Assembly (NCBI GenBank): GCA_965228625.1
Contig: OZ245829.1
Coordinates: 1,860,001 to 1,924,000, forward strand
DNA: 64,000 nt
Source: UBA2767 sp965228625
GTDB lineage: Bacteria; Pseudomonadota; Alphaproteobacteria; Rhizobiales; Methyloligellaceae
Direction of reading: 5' to 3'
This document shows positions 8,122 to 16,101 of the stretch, one piece after another (position 1 is the first letter of the stretch; each line of letters begins with the position of its first letter). The notes under the pieces were generated by a model. The model was given only the letters and a program-made list of their open reading frames with translations. It was not told the origin of the DNA and ran no database searches. The position numbers and the translations under genes are program-made.

Positions 8122-9015
8122 TTGGCCAAGGACACACCCGCGCCGGGCGAAAAACCGGACAGGAAGAAACGCACGATCACCGAAATCCGCGACTCAAAGC
8201 ACACCGGCGAAAAGATGGTCTACATGTCGGTGCCGGACTACACGTCGGCACAATGGGCCGAAATGGCAGGCGTCGATGTTGCCGTCGTCGGCGACAGCCT
8301 GGCGATGATCGCGCACGGCCACCCCAACACCATCCCGGCGACCATGGACATGATGATCCTGCACAGCCAGTCGATCCGGCGTGGCGCACCGAACACGTTC
8401 GTGCTCGGCTGCATGCCCTATCAGAGCTACAACTCGGTTGACCGGGCGCTGGTAAACGCCACGCGGTTCATGCAGGACGCAGCGTGCGATGCGGTGAAAC
8501 CGCAGGGCGGCAAGAGCCAGGCGCATATTCTCAAGGCACTGGTCGATGCCGGCATACCAACGGCATCGCATATCGGGCTGACGCCGCACACGGTAGCCAT
8601 GTTCGGCGGTTTCCGCATCCAGGGCCGCACAGCCGACGACGCCATGAAGATTCTCGAGGACGCGCTGGCGATCGAGGACGCCGGCTGCTTCATGCTCGAG
8701 TTCGAGGCCGTGCCGGGGCCGATCGCAAGACTGATTTCCGAGCAACTCGAGATCCCGACCATCGGCATTGGCGCCGGTGTCGGAACGGACGGTCAGATCC
8801 TGTTGTGCTATGACCTGCTCGGCGTCTTCACCGATTTCAAACCGAAATTCACCAAGCGGTATGCGAACCTCACGGAGGTCGCCGTCAAGGGCATTTCGCA
8901 ATATGTGAAAGAGGTGAAAGACGGCACTTTTCCGGATGACGATCACACCTACACGGTGAACGAAAAAGAACTCGAAAAATTCTCCAAAATGGTGGAAAAG
9001 CGCAAACAGGCTTGA
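8122..9015 (+). CDS. PanB-like (ketopantoate hydroxymethyltransferase superfamily) enzyme with altered metal site
   Basis: 297 residues from a TTG at 8122, five bases after a GGGGGG ribosome binding site. Similarity to PanB is clear along the length: VVGDSLAMIAHGH, RRGAPNTFVL, SHIGLTPHTV, FGGFRIQGR and PTIGIGAGVGTDGQIL. Of the E. coli PanB Mg ligands Asp45, Asp84 and Glu114, only the first is kept (Asp58); the others are Cys97 (in VLGCMPY) and Gln128 (in VKPQGG). The general base Glu181 equivalent is retained in LEFEAVP. The protein is also longer than PanB at both ends. It heads a unit with the GntR gene and lies near a TRAP transporter, so a catabolic role on a 2-oxo or hydroxy acid fits better than pantothenate synthesis. 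Confidence 0.82.
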   Translation: MAKDTPAPGEKPDRKKRTITEIRDSKHTGEKMVYMSVPDYTSAQWAEMAGVDVAVVGDSLAMIAHGHPNTIPATMDMMILHSQSIRRGAPNTFVLGCMPYQSYNSVDRALVNATRFMQDAACDAVKPQGGKSQAHILKALVDAGIPTASHIGLTPHTVAMFGGFRIQGRTADDAMKILEDALAIEDAGCFMLEFEAVPGPIARLISEQLEIPTIGIGAGVGTDGQILLCYDLLGVFTDFKPKFTKRYANLTEVAVKGISQYVKEVKDGTFPDDDHTYTVNEKELEKFSKMVEKRKQA

Positions 9016-9047
9016 ACCTTCGTTTCTCTATTGAGCACGCTTCGCTG

Positions 9048-9749
9048 ATGGCAGACACGGTTGCGACGAAAAGACCAAGGACACGGAAGAGCGCGGATTC
9101 GGTCGAAACGCTGACCGATCGCGCCTACCGGCAATTGGAGGAGATGATCGTCACCCTTCAGTTCGAGCCCGGTGAAGTCCTTTCCGAGCAATCCCTGGCG
9201 CAGGACCTGCAGATCGGGCGCACCCCGATCCGCGAGGCCTTGCAGCGCCTGTCGCGCGAGGGGCTTGTGGTGATCCTGCCGCGCAAGGGCATTCTCGTGT
9301 CAGACACCAACCCGCGCGAGCAGCTTCTCGTGCTCGAGGCCCGCCGCGAGATTGAACGGCTTTTATCGCGCACCGGTGCCCGACGGCGAACCGAGGAAGA
9401 GGCGGACCAGTTGCGACAGATCGCGGCCGGCATGGACAAGGCGGCGGAGGAGAACGACGACATCGCGTTCATGCGCCTGGACCGGGAACTCAACAAGCTC
9501 GTGGCGCAGGCGGCACACAACGCCTACGCCAGCCGCGCCATGGGTTTGTTGCAGGGACTGTCGCGGCGTTTCTGGTACGTGCATTACAAGCAGGCCGCCG
9601 ACCTGCCGCTCTGCGCCCGGCTCCATGCCGACCAGGCCCGGGCCATCGCCAACGGCGATCCCGAGGCCGCGGCGGTCGCCGTTGACAAGCTCATCGACTA
9701 CACGGAGTCGTTCACGCGCGCGACCGTCTCTTCCGAACGCTATCCTTAG
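9048..9749 (+). CDS. GntR family regulator (FadR/VanR, FCD-type)
   Basis: 233 residues from the ATG at 9048; an in-frame TTG at 9012 overlapping the previous stop is possible. The winged helix DNA-binding domain covers about residues 20-85 (LSEQSLAQDLQIGRTPIREALQRLSREGLV). The all-helical C-terminal domain is FCD-like with the final H in LHADQARAIANGD, but the usual D-x-x-FH is DRELN, so the metal site looks incomplete. Encoded 32 bases after the PanB-like gene. Likely regulator of this locus through the three operator-like sites at 8082-8110, 9830-9858 and 13351-13375. Confidence 0.88.
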   Translation: MADTVATKRPRTRKSADSVETLTDRAYRQLEEMIVTLQFEPGEVLSEQSLAQDLQIGRTPIREALQRLSREGLVVILPRKGILVSDTNPREQLLVLEARREIERLLSRTGARRRTEEEADQLRQIAAGMDKAAEENDDIAFMRLDRELNKLVAQAAHNAYASRAMGLLQGLSRRFWYVHYKQAADLPLCARLHADQARAIANGDPEAAAVAVDKLIDYTESFTRATVSSERYP

Positions 9750-9829
9750 CGTCGATCAAATCCGTTCTTTTCAGCCGAAAATGCAAGCGCGCGCCCGGCG
9801 CACTTTACATACTTGCTGCACATCATTAC

Positions 9830-9858
9830 CATATCTGTAATATATCACTGATGCGTCA
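9830..9858. promoter_or_regulatory. Predicted GntR operator B, upstream of DUF6166-TRAP operon
   Basis: A near-perfect palindrome GTAATATATCAC (9837-9848) inside a 29-base block that aligns without gaps to the block at 8082-8110. It lies immediately before the ribosome binding site of the DUF6166 gene at 9877. Confidence 0.55.
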
Positions 9859-9876
9859 AATTGACGGGGGCAGTTG

Positions 9877-10179
9877 GTGTCAAAGCGTTACGAGGGGGAG
9901 CGGACGATTGACGGACTACGCGTCACGGTGAACGGCGACCTCCTCCCTGATCATTCGCACGTGAAGAAGTTCACGGATTACGGCTTCGAATGGTCGTACG
10001 AGGGCGCGTCGCCGCAACAGCTCGCCCTCGCCATTCTCACGGACTTTCTCGAGGATTCCGACGAAGCCATCCGGTTCTCGGGGCCATTCATGAAAACGGT
10101 CATCGCCAACCTGGACAATGACTGGATCCTGACCGGATCGCAGGTGTCCGAGGCCTTGAACGAGATCAAGAAAGGGTGA
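9877..10179 (+). CDS. DUF6166-like small protein preceding the TRAP operon
   Basis: 100 residues from the GTG at 9877, six bases after a GGGGG ribosome binding site; a TTG three bases earlier is also possible. The segments KRYEGERTIDGLRVTVNG, FEWSYEGASPQQLALAILTDFL and FMKTVIANLDNDWILTGSQV resemble the DUF6166 pattern (a short basic start, a GxSPxQLALAIL core and a C-terminal W-x-L/I). The function is unknown. It lies between the GntR gene and the TRAP transporter genes behind operator B, so it is probably coexpressed with uptake. Cytoplasmic, no signal sequence. Confidence 0.72.
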   Translation: MSKRYEGERTIDGLRVTVNGDLLPDHSHVKKFTDYGFEWSYEGASPQQLALAILTDFLEDSDEAIRFSGPFMKTVIANLDNDWILTGSQVSEALNEIKKG

Positions 10180-10273
10180 CGGGCAGGTGCGCCTCTCACC
10201 GCCGCCGCCGCATCGTCGATCGGCAGCGGAAACAATCAGCACCCAAGGGAACGCAACAAAAAGGGAGTGCAAC

Positions 10274-11335
10274 ATGAAGATGACTTTTCGCTCGGGCGCA
10301 ATGCTCGTGGCTCTGACCATCGCGCTTACCGCGATGGTTGTGAGCAAATCGGTTCTGGCCGCGGAGCATAACTGGAAGATGGCAACGAGCTGGGGTGGCG
10401 GCCCGTTGATGGACATCGGCGCGAAGGCCTTTGCCAAGCGCGTGAAGGAGTTGACCGACGGCAGGGTCGAAATACAGGTCTTCCCCGCGGGTACGCTTTC
10501 CAAGGGTCTGGAAGTTCGCAGTGCCGTCAAGAAGGGCGTGGCCGAGGTCGGGCACACCTGGATGGGCTACGACTGGGGCAAGGACAAGACCGTCGTGCTG
10601 TTCGGAGGATTCGCCGGCAGCATGGACACCGAGAGAATGCTGCACTGGATCTATGAAGGCGGCGGCCTGGAGTTGTGGCGGCAATTCAACGAAGAGAAAT
10701 TCGGCGTGATTTCGTTTCCGTGTTTCGCGCGTACGGCCGAGGCCTTCCTGCATTCGCGCAAGCCGGTCCGCACGCTGGACGACCTCAAGGGTCTGAAGTT
10801 CCGCACCGCCGGAGCGTGGCTGGAAATCTCCAAGGATCTTGGTGCGGCGCCGGTCACCATGCCGGGCGGCGAGGTGTTTGCGACGCTGGAGCGCGGCGCC
10901 ATCGATGCCACGGAATGGGGCACCCTGTACGAGAACATCAATACCGGGTTCCACAAGATCGCGAAGTTCGTGATCATTCCCGGCATTCATCAGCCGACGG
11001 CGCCGTTCGAGGTCGTCATCAATAAGGACGCGTGGGCCAAACTCTCCGACGCTGACAAGCTGAACGTCGAGCTCGCGGCGAAACTCGTCACGGTCGAGAG
11101 CTGGATGAAGATCGGCCACGAAGACGCCAAGGCCCTGGCTTTCTTCAAGACCGAAGGCAACGAGGTGATCGAGCTCGACCCGGCGGTTCAGAAACAGGCG
11201 AAAGCTCTCGCACTGAAGTGGGCGGAGGAACAGGCGAAAGACAATCCGTGGTTCGCCAAGGTTCTCAAGAGCCAGCTCGAATATGAGAAGCTCTGGGAAA
11301 ACGCCTCGAGCTACCGCAACGTGAAATACCAATAG
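10274..11335 (+). CDS. TRAP transporter solute-binding protein (DctP family)
   Basis: 353 residues from the ATG at 10274 behind AAGGGAG. A signal peptide covers about residues 1-27 (cleavage after VLA). The mature part begins HNWKMATSWGGGPLMD and contains KGLKFRTAGAWLEI and GAIDATEWGTLYEN. The Arg before the Glu-Trp pair is typical of the 2-oxoacid/hydroxyacid-binding branch (TakP-like), in which those residues contact the substrate carboxylate. It delivers substrate from the periplasm to the DctQ-DctM permease encoded next. The substrate is unknown but is likely a small organic acid. Confidence 0.92.
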   Translation: MKMTFRSGAMLVALTIALTAMVVSKSVLAAEHNWKMATSWGGGPLMDIGAKAFAKRVKELTDGRVEIQVFPAGTLSKGLEVRSAVKKGVAEVGHTWMGYDWGKDKTVVLFGGFAGSMDTERMLHWIYEGGGLELWRQFNEEKFGVISFPCFARTAEAFLHSRKPVRTLDDLKGLKFRTAGAWLEISKDLGAAPVTMPGGEVFATLERGAIDATEWGTLYENINTGFHKIAKFVIIPGIHQPTAPFEVVINKDAWAKLSDADKLNVELAAKLVTVESWMKIGHEDAKALAFFKTEGNEVIELDPAVQKQAKALALKWAEEQAKDNPWFAKVLKSQLEYEKLWENASSYRNVKYQ

Positions 11336-11440
11336 TCGAGCCTGTCCGGTGACCCGGCCGCTTCTCCGGCGCGCCGGTTTGCCGGGCGGATCGCCTTCCT
11401 TTCCAATGATATCGGAAGCGTCTTCCGCCATGGGGGCTTG

Positions 11441-11980
11441 GTGCGGATGATCCAGATAATTCGGCTGATCGAACGGATCACCAGCGGTGCCGGACATCTG
11501 ATCGCATGGGTGGTGCTCCCACTCATCGGCGCGACCTGCTACGAGGTGTTTTCACGTTACGTCCTCAACGCACCGACGATCTGGGCGTTCGAGGCAGGCT
11601 ACATGGCGATGGGCGTTCACGCCCTGGTCGGCGCCGCCTACACCCTGCAATGCCATTCCCACATCCGGATCGACGTCCTCTATTCGCGCTTCCGCGACAG
11701 GACGAAGGCGCTGATCGATATCGCCGGATATCTGCTGCTGTTCTTTCCCGCCGTCACCTGGCTGTGTATCGGCCTGTGGGAGTACTGGACCGAAGCCCTG
11801 ATCTCCGGTGAACAGTCGGGCCAATCGGCCTGGAACCCGGTAATCTGGCCGTTCCGGTTCGCCTTCTTTGCCGGCTACGCGCTCCTGTTCCTGCAAGGCA
11901 TCGCCGAGGTGATGAAGGACGTGCTCTTCCTCACCGGCAAGACCGACTACCTGCAGGGCGACCGGAAGGAGTCGGTGTGA
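11441..11980 (+). CDS. TRAP transporter small permease (DctQ)
   Basis: About 179 residues. The start is not certain: a GTG at 11441 lies four bases after GGGGG, and an ATG at 11447 is in the same frame. Four membrane segments are visible (about 14-36, 52-70, 90-112 and 135-157), with the family pattern TCYEVFSRYVLNAPTIWAFE, AAYTLQCHSHIRIDVLYSR and SGEQSGQSAWNPVIW. Forms the membrane complex with DctM; its stop is directly joined to the dctM start (TGATG). Confidence 0.9.
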   Translation: MRMIQIIRLIERITSGAGHLIAWVVLPLIGATCYEVFSRYVLNAPTIWAFEAGYMAMGVHALVGAAYTLQCHSHIRIDVLYSRFRDRTKALIDIAGYLLLFFPAVTWLCIGLWEYWTEALISGEQSGQSAWNPVIWPFRFAFFAGYALLFLQGIAEVMKDVLFLTGKTDYLQGDRKESV

Positions 11981-13302
11981 TGGGCGAGTATCTCGCACTC
12001 ACCATGTTTCCGGCGCTGATGGTGGCCCTGTTTCTCGGATTTCCGGTCGCGTTTTCGATGATGGGCATCGCCCTGTTCTTCGGCCTCGCAACATTCGGAA
12101 CGCCGGTGATCTTTCAGTTCGTGCAGAAGGTGGACGCCGTCGCCTCGGCGTTCGAACTTGCAGCCGTTCCGCTCTTTATCTTCATGGGCGCCATGATGGA
12201 ACGCTCGGGAATGGCCGAGCGGCTTTTCGAGGCGATCCATTTGTGGACGCGGCGGCTGCCGGGCGGCCTCGCCGTCGGCACGGTCATCATGTGCGTCGTG
12301 TTCGCCGCATCGAGCGGCGTGATCGGGGCGACGGAGACCGTCGTCGGCATGCTCGCGATCCCGGTGATGCTGAAATACGCCTACAACAAGGGCCTGATTT
12401 CCGGGACCATTTGCGCCGGCGGCTCGCTCGGAACCATCATCCCGCCTTCGGTCGTGGTGGTCGTGCTCGGTCCCGTCGCCGACGTCTCGGTCGGCACCTT
12501 GTTCATTGGCATGATCTTTCCCGGCCTGATCCTGGCCGGGCTTTACATCGCCTACATTCTCGGCTGGTGCGCCATCAATCCGAAGGCCGGGCCGAGCCTG
12601 CCTCGCAGCGATGACGAGCCGTCTTTCTGGGAGAAGACACGGATATCCGTGATTGCGCTGTGGCCGCCGGTGTTCATGATCATCGCCGTGCTCGGCTCCA
12701 TCATGTTCGGCCTCGCCGCCCCGACGGAGGCAGCGGGCCTCGGCGCGCTCGGCGCGCTGCTTCTCACGCTGCTTTACGGCCAGTTCACACTGCCGGTGCT
12801 TCATGAAGCGCTGCTGAAAACGCTTCGCGTCACCTGCATGATCATCCTGATCCTGCTCGGCGGGAACATGTTCGCCGGCGTGTTCATCGCTTCAGGCGGC
12901 GTCATCCTGACCGAACGGCTTATCGCCGAAGCGGCCCTCACACCTGCGCTCACGCTCGTATTGTTCCTGCTCATCTGCTTCATCGCCGGCTTTTTCCTCG
13001 ACTGGATATCGGTGCTGCTGATCTTCATCCCCGTGTTCATCCCGATCGTGAAATCCATGGGGTTCGATCCGGCATGGTTCTGCATCCTGTTCCTGATCGT
13101 GATTCAGACGAGCTACCTGACGCCGCCCATGGCCCCGGCCATATTCTATCTGCGCGGCATCAGTCCCCCGGAAATCACCCTGAGGCACATGTTCAAGGGC
13201 GTGGTGCCTTTCATCATATTGCAGCTCATTTGCCTGGCGATCGTCGCCGCGTTTCCGGGCCTGGTGCTCTGGCTTCCCGACCAGTTGCTCGGGTTCAGAT
13301 AG
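11980..13302 (+). CDS. TRAP transporter large permease (DctM)
   Basis: 440 residues from the ATG at 11980, eight bases after AAGGAG; a GTG one codon earlier is less likely. Twelve or so membrane segments. The signatures SGVIGATETVVGMLAIPVML and AGGSLGTIIPPSVVVVVLGP mark the first half, and APTEAAGLGALGALLLTL the second, as in all DctM proteins. It is the sodium-coupled transport subunit acting with DctQ and the periplasmic DctP. Last gene of the DUF6166-dctPQM unit; a ten-codon reading frame with a good ribosome binding site follows. Confidence 0.94.
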   Translation: MGEYLALTMFPALMVALFLGFPVAFSMMGIALFFGLATFGTPVIFQFVQKVDAVASAFELAAVPLFIFMGAMMERSGMAERLFEAIHLWTRRLPGGLAVGTVIMCVVFAASSGVIGATETVVGMLAIPVMLKYAYNKGLISGTICAGGSLGTIIPPSVVVVVLGPVADVSVGTLFIGMIFPGLILAGLYIAYILGWCAINPKAGPSLPRSDDEPSFWEKTRISVIALWPPVFMIIAVLGSIMFGLAAPTEAAGLGALGALLLTLLYGQFTLPVLHEALLKTLRVTCMIILILLGGNMFAGVFIASGGVILTERLIAEAALTPALTLVLFLLICFIAGFFLDWISVLLIFIPVFIPIVKSMGFDPAWFCILFLIVIQTSYLTPPMAPAIFYLRGISPPEITLRHMFKGVVPFIILQLICLAIVAAFPGLVLWLPDQLLGFR

Positions 13303-13311
13303 GAGATTTCG

Positions 13312-13344
13312 ATGAGTGATACCGGTCAGATTGACGCACCATGA
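13312..13344 (+). other. Ten-codon reading frame behind dctM with strong ribosome binding site
   Basis: An ATG at 13312 follows AGGAGA by five bases and encodes MSDTGQIDAP before TGA. It starts ten bases after dctM and ends just before operator C. It could be the preserved start of a deleted gene or a short leader peptide. No homology can be judged at this length. Confidence 0.3.
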
Positions 13345-13350
13345 ACGACT

Positions 13351-13375
13351 GATGTATTAGTAATATATTAGATGC
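13351..13375. promoter_or_regulatory. Predicted GntR operator C, upstream of the PhyH-type dioxygenase gene
   Basis: GTAATATATTAG (13360-13371) contains the perfect ten-base palindrome TAATATATTA (13361-13370) and is followed by GATGC, as at operator B. It lies about 75 bases before the dioxygenase start codon. Confidence 0.45.
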
Positions 13376-13448
13376 AAAAGGCGCCGGTGACGCGTCCGGC
13401 GGCGTGAGCGGTGCCAACGCGACGAAGCCAACGACGGGAGAGGACGAC

Positions 13449-14351
13449 ATGTTCCCTGAAGAGGTTCTTTCACACGAACCCAGGGTACTCACGCAAAAGC
13501 AGCGCGAGTCCTATTTCGAGGACGGCTACATCCTGCTGGAGAAGATTGTTCCGGACGAGTGGATCGAGCGCCTGCGCGCTGCAACCGACGAGATGGTCGA
13601 GCGCAGCCGTGAAGTCGAAACGTCCGACGAAACATGGGATCTGGACGAGAAGCACAGCGCGGACGCCCCGCGCCTGCGCCGACTCTCAAGCCCCAATGAT
13701 CATCACCCGGTCTACTGGGACTACGCCTCCAAGTCACTGCTGCCCGACGTCATCGCCGACCTTGTCGGACCGAACGTCAAGTTTCACCACGCGAAGCTGA
13801 ACTTCAAATGGTCGGGAGGTGGCGACGAGGTCAAATGGCATCAGGACATCAGCTTCTGGCCGCATACGAACTACAGCCCCTGCACCGCGGGAACCTACAT
13901 CTATGACTGCGGCATGGAACAGGGACCTCTGGCCGTCTACCCGGGCAGCCACGAGGGGGAACTCTACAACCAGTACAATGACGCGGGCGAATGGACGGGC
14001 TGCCTGAGCGCCGAGGACGCCGCGGCAATCGACATGGACAAGGCGGTGTTTCTCGATGGTCCGGCGGGATCCATCACGATCCACAACTGCCGGACCCTGC
14101 ACTACTCGGCGCGCAATGACTCCGACATACCACGCCCCCTCCTCCTCAATGTCTACTCGGCGGCGGACGCCATGCCCTACACGCACAACCCGCTCTATTC
14201 GAAATACGATCAGGCGATCGTTCGCGGCGAACGCGTGCGCTGGGCGCATCACGACCCCCGTCCCTGCCTCATGCCGCCGGACTGGTCGGGAGGATACACG
14301 TCGATATTCGCGTTGCAGCAGGAAGAGGATTGGTCAACCGCGGCCGAATAG
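13449..14351 (+). CDS. Phytanoyl-CoA dioxygenase (PhyH) family protein
   Basis: 300 residues from the ATG at 13449 behind GGGAGAGGA; an in-frame GTG at 13404 has no such site. An Fe(II)/2-oxoglutarate-dependent oxygenase: the HxD pair is in VKWHQDISFW, the distal His in CRTLHYSARND and the 2-oxoglutarate-binding Arg in RPLLLNVY. The family hydroxylates unactivated carbons of small or acyl substrates using O2 and 2-oxoglutarate. It is followed 49 bases later by a His-box hydroxylase gene and preceded by operator C. The substrate is unknown. Confidence 0.9.
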   Translation: MFPEEVLSHEPRVLTQKQRESYFEDGYILLEKIVPDEWIERLRAATDEMVERSREVETSDETWDLDEKHSADAPRLRRLSSPNDHHPVYWDYASKSLLPDVIADLVGPNVKFHHAKLNFKWSGGGDEVKWHQDISFWPHTNYSPCTAGTYIYDCGMEQGPLAVYPGSHEGELYNQYNDAGEWTGCLSAEDAAAIDMDKAVFLDGPAGSITIHNCRTLHYSARNDSDIPRPLLLNVYSAADAMPYTHNPLYSKYDQAIVRGERVRWAHHDPRPCLMPPDWSGGYTSIFALQQEEDWSTAAE

Positions 14352-14400
14352 TTTCGCTGCCGCAAGCCTGAGGGATGAGAGCCAGAACGGGAGATGAGAC

Positions 14401-15171
14401 ATGATTGGCGAGCGCCAGAAGGATTTCCGCAAGGAGTACAGATCGCGGATTATGGGCTGGTATGATGGTTACGTTCACATCGTCATCATCTACGCAATGG
14501 GCGCGGCCGCGTTCTACGTCTACGTCCAGCATATTCACAATGTGCAGTGGTGGGAGTGGCTGGCGGTTCCCCTGACGTTCATCTTCACGAACCTGTTCGA
14601 GTGGTGGGTGCACAAGTACATCATGCACCGCCCGATCAACATCAAAGGGCTGCGGGCGGTCTATGAGCGCCACACCCTCAACCACCATCAGTTCTTCACC
14701 GACGACGAGATGCGGTTCCGCGATCACATGGACTGGCGCGTGACGGTGTTTCCGCCATACGCCCTGGTCGTATTCATCCTGATGTCGATACCCGGCGCGC
14801 TCATCCTCGGCTGGCTGATTTCGCCGAATGTGGGCTGGCTGTTCATGTGCACCACGACGGGCATGTATCTGATCTACGAGTTCATGCATTTCTGCTGCCA
14901 CGTGGACGAGAACTGGTTCGTGCGCAATGTGCCGTTCGTCAACACGATCCGCCGCCATCACACGGCGCATCACAATGCGCGGCTGATGATGGAGGTGAAC
15001 ATGAACCTGACATTCCCCATCGCCGACTGGCTGTTCGGAACCTCTGACCTTAACCGCGGACTGCTCGGCCATCTCTTCAACGGTTACAACACCAACCACC
15101 TGAAGACGTCGCTGCGCGGCAAGCCGAAACGCCCGGACGAAGCGGCGGCGCACGTCATGGGGAACTACTAG
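14401..15171 (+). CDS. Fatty acid hydroxylase/sterol desaturase superfamily membrane protein
   Basis: 256 residues with about four membrane helices and three histidine clusters of a di-iron site: HKYIMH (about 77-82), HTLNHH (about 98-103) and RRHHTAHHN (about 184-192). The family uses O2 to hydroxylate or desaturate lipids or small hydrophobic substrates at the membrane. The ATG at 14401 follows GGGAGATGAGAC. It is in the same direction as the PhyH gene and the small membrane protein at 15208, probably one unit. Whether it modifies the imported substrate or a membrane lipid cannot be told. Confidence 0.88.
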   Translation: MIGERQKDFRKEYRSRIMGWYDGYVHIVIIYAMGAAAFYVYVQHIHNVQWWEWLAVPLTFIFTNLFEWWVHKYIMHRPINIKGLRAVYERHTLNHHQFFTDDEMRFRDHMDWRVTVFPPYALVVFILMSIPGALILGWLISPNVGWLFMCTTTGMYLIYEFMHFCCHVDENWFVRNVPFVNTIRRHHTAHHNARLMMEVNMNLTFPIADWLFGTSDLNRGLLGHLFNGYNTNHLKTSLRGKPKRPDEAAAHVMGNY

Positions 15172-15207
15172 AGCCTGTGTGCCCGATCTGCCGAAGGAGC
15201 GCGCGCC

Positions 15208-15396
15208 ATGCCGAATGATGTGAAAGCGATCGTTTCCGTGATCACGATCCTGGTGGCCATCGCGATTGCCTATTGGGAATACGGCAATGACCGTGTCGAT
15301 CTTGCCTGGATCGTTATCGGCACGGGCATCTTCATGGTGATCTCCATGTGGATCTTCCCGGAGGCGGGGGTGAAGAAGGGAAAGCGCAAAGACTGA
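15208..15396 (+). CDS. Small two-helix membrane protein
   Basis: 62 residues: an N-terminal hydrophobic helix (about 6-22), a short DRVD loop, a second helix (about 28-49) and a basic tail ending KKGKRKD. The ATG follows GGAGCG by about nine bases. Unknown family. It is 36 bases after the His-box hydroxylase gene in the same direction and may assist it. It ends 15 bases before the convergent Asp/Glu-racemase-like gene. Confidence 0.7.
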   Translation: MPNDVKAIVSVITILVAIAIAYWEYGNDRVDLAWIVIGTGIFMVISMWIFPEAGVKKGKRKD

Positions 15397-15411
15397 CCGG
15401 CGCGCCTCGTT

Positions 15412-16071
15412 TCAAGAGGCTTTGAGCTTTCTGACGGCGCTGTCGGGGCTGGTCAGGATCGGCCTGGTGGCGATCTCATCGACGGCCTTGCGCGCCTGGG
15501 CGGTCGAGAAATGCGCCAGGAGAATTGCGTCGCAATCGTCGAGCTTGGCCGCCTCCTCGGCCACCAGGCGATTGTGTGTCTCTGCGTCTCCCGCCTTGAG
15601 CGCAGCCATGGCATCGGGCACGCACACCGTTCGCAGCCGGGCCGCAGACCCGGCCTGCTCCGCCATGGATTCAAACTCCCGCTCCATGGACGGCACGCTC
15701 GGCTGAAAGGTGGCGACCATGCCGATGTTCCCGCCGGCCTCGAGCGCTTCCTCGAACATCGCCTCGTTTGGTTTCAGGACGGGCATCGGCATCAGTCTGT
15801 CCGCGGCCGCCTCGATAGCCACGCCGAACGCCGAGCAGGTGAACAGCACGCCGTCGGCGCCGCAGTCCGCCGCATACTCCGCGAGCTGGACGAATCTCGA
15901 AATCATGTGATCGTCGAGACGCCCGGCGCGCTCAAGGTCCGGAGCCAGCGAGTCCTCGAGCAGATTGTGGACATGCGCCTCCGGCCACAACCGCCCGAAC
16001 GCCTCGATCACCGGATCCACCGCAACGGGCGTTGCATGAATGAGGGCGATGCGTTTTGCGGGAGTGGTCAT
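15412..16071 (-). CDS. Asp/Glu racemase superfamily protein (arylmalonate decarboxylase/hydantoin racemase-like)
   Basis: 219 residues. The N-terminal RIALIHATPVAVDPV and the first active-site cysteine in VLFTCSAFGVAIE fit the superfamily. The second half has DAILLAHFSTAQ where racemases carry a second cysteine, so a two-cysteine racemase mechanism is unlikely; single-cysteine decarboxylase or isomerase chemistry is possible. It forms an operon with the GntR/UTRA regulator 30 bases upstream and is divergent from the ABC importer operon. The substrate is not known. Confidence 0.8.
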   Translation of the reverse strand: MTTPAKRIALIHATPVAVDPVIEAFGRLWPEAHVHNLLEDSLAPDLERAGRLDDHMISRFVQLAEYAADCGADGVLFTCSAFGVAIEAAADRLMPMPVLKPNEAMFEEALEAGGNIGMVATFQPSVPSMEREFESMAEQAGSAARLRTVCVPDAMAALKAGDAETHNRLVAEEAAKLDDCDAILLAHFSTAQARKAVDEIATRPILTSPDSAVRKLKAS

Positions 16072-16101
16072 ATGTGCTTGGGGGCGGCGGCTGCGGTTCG
16101 A

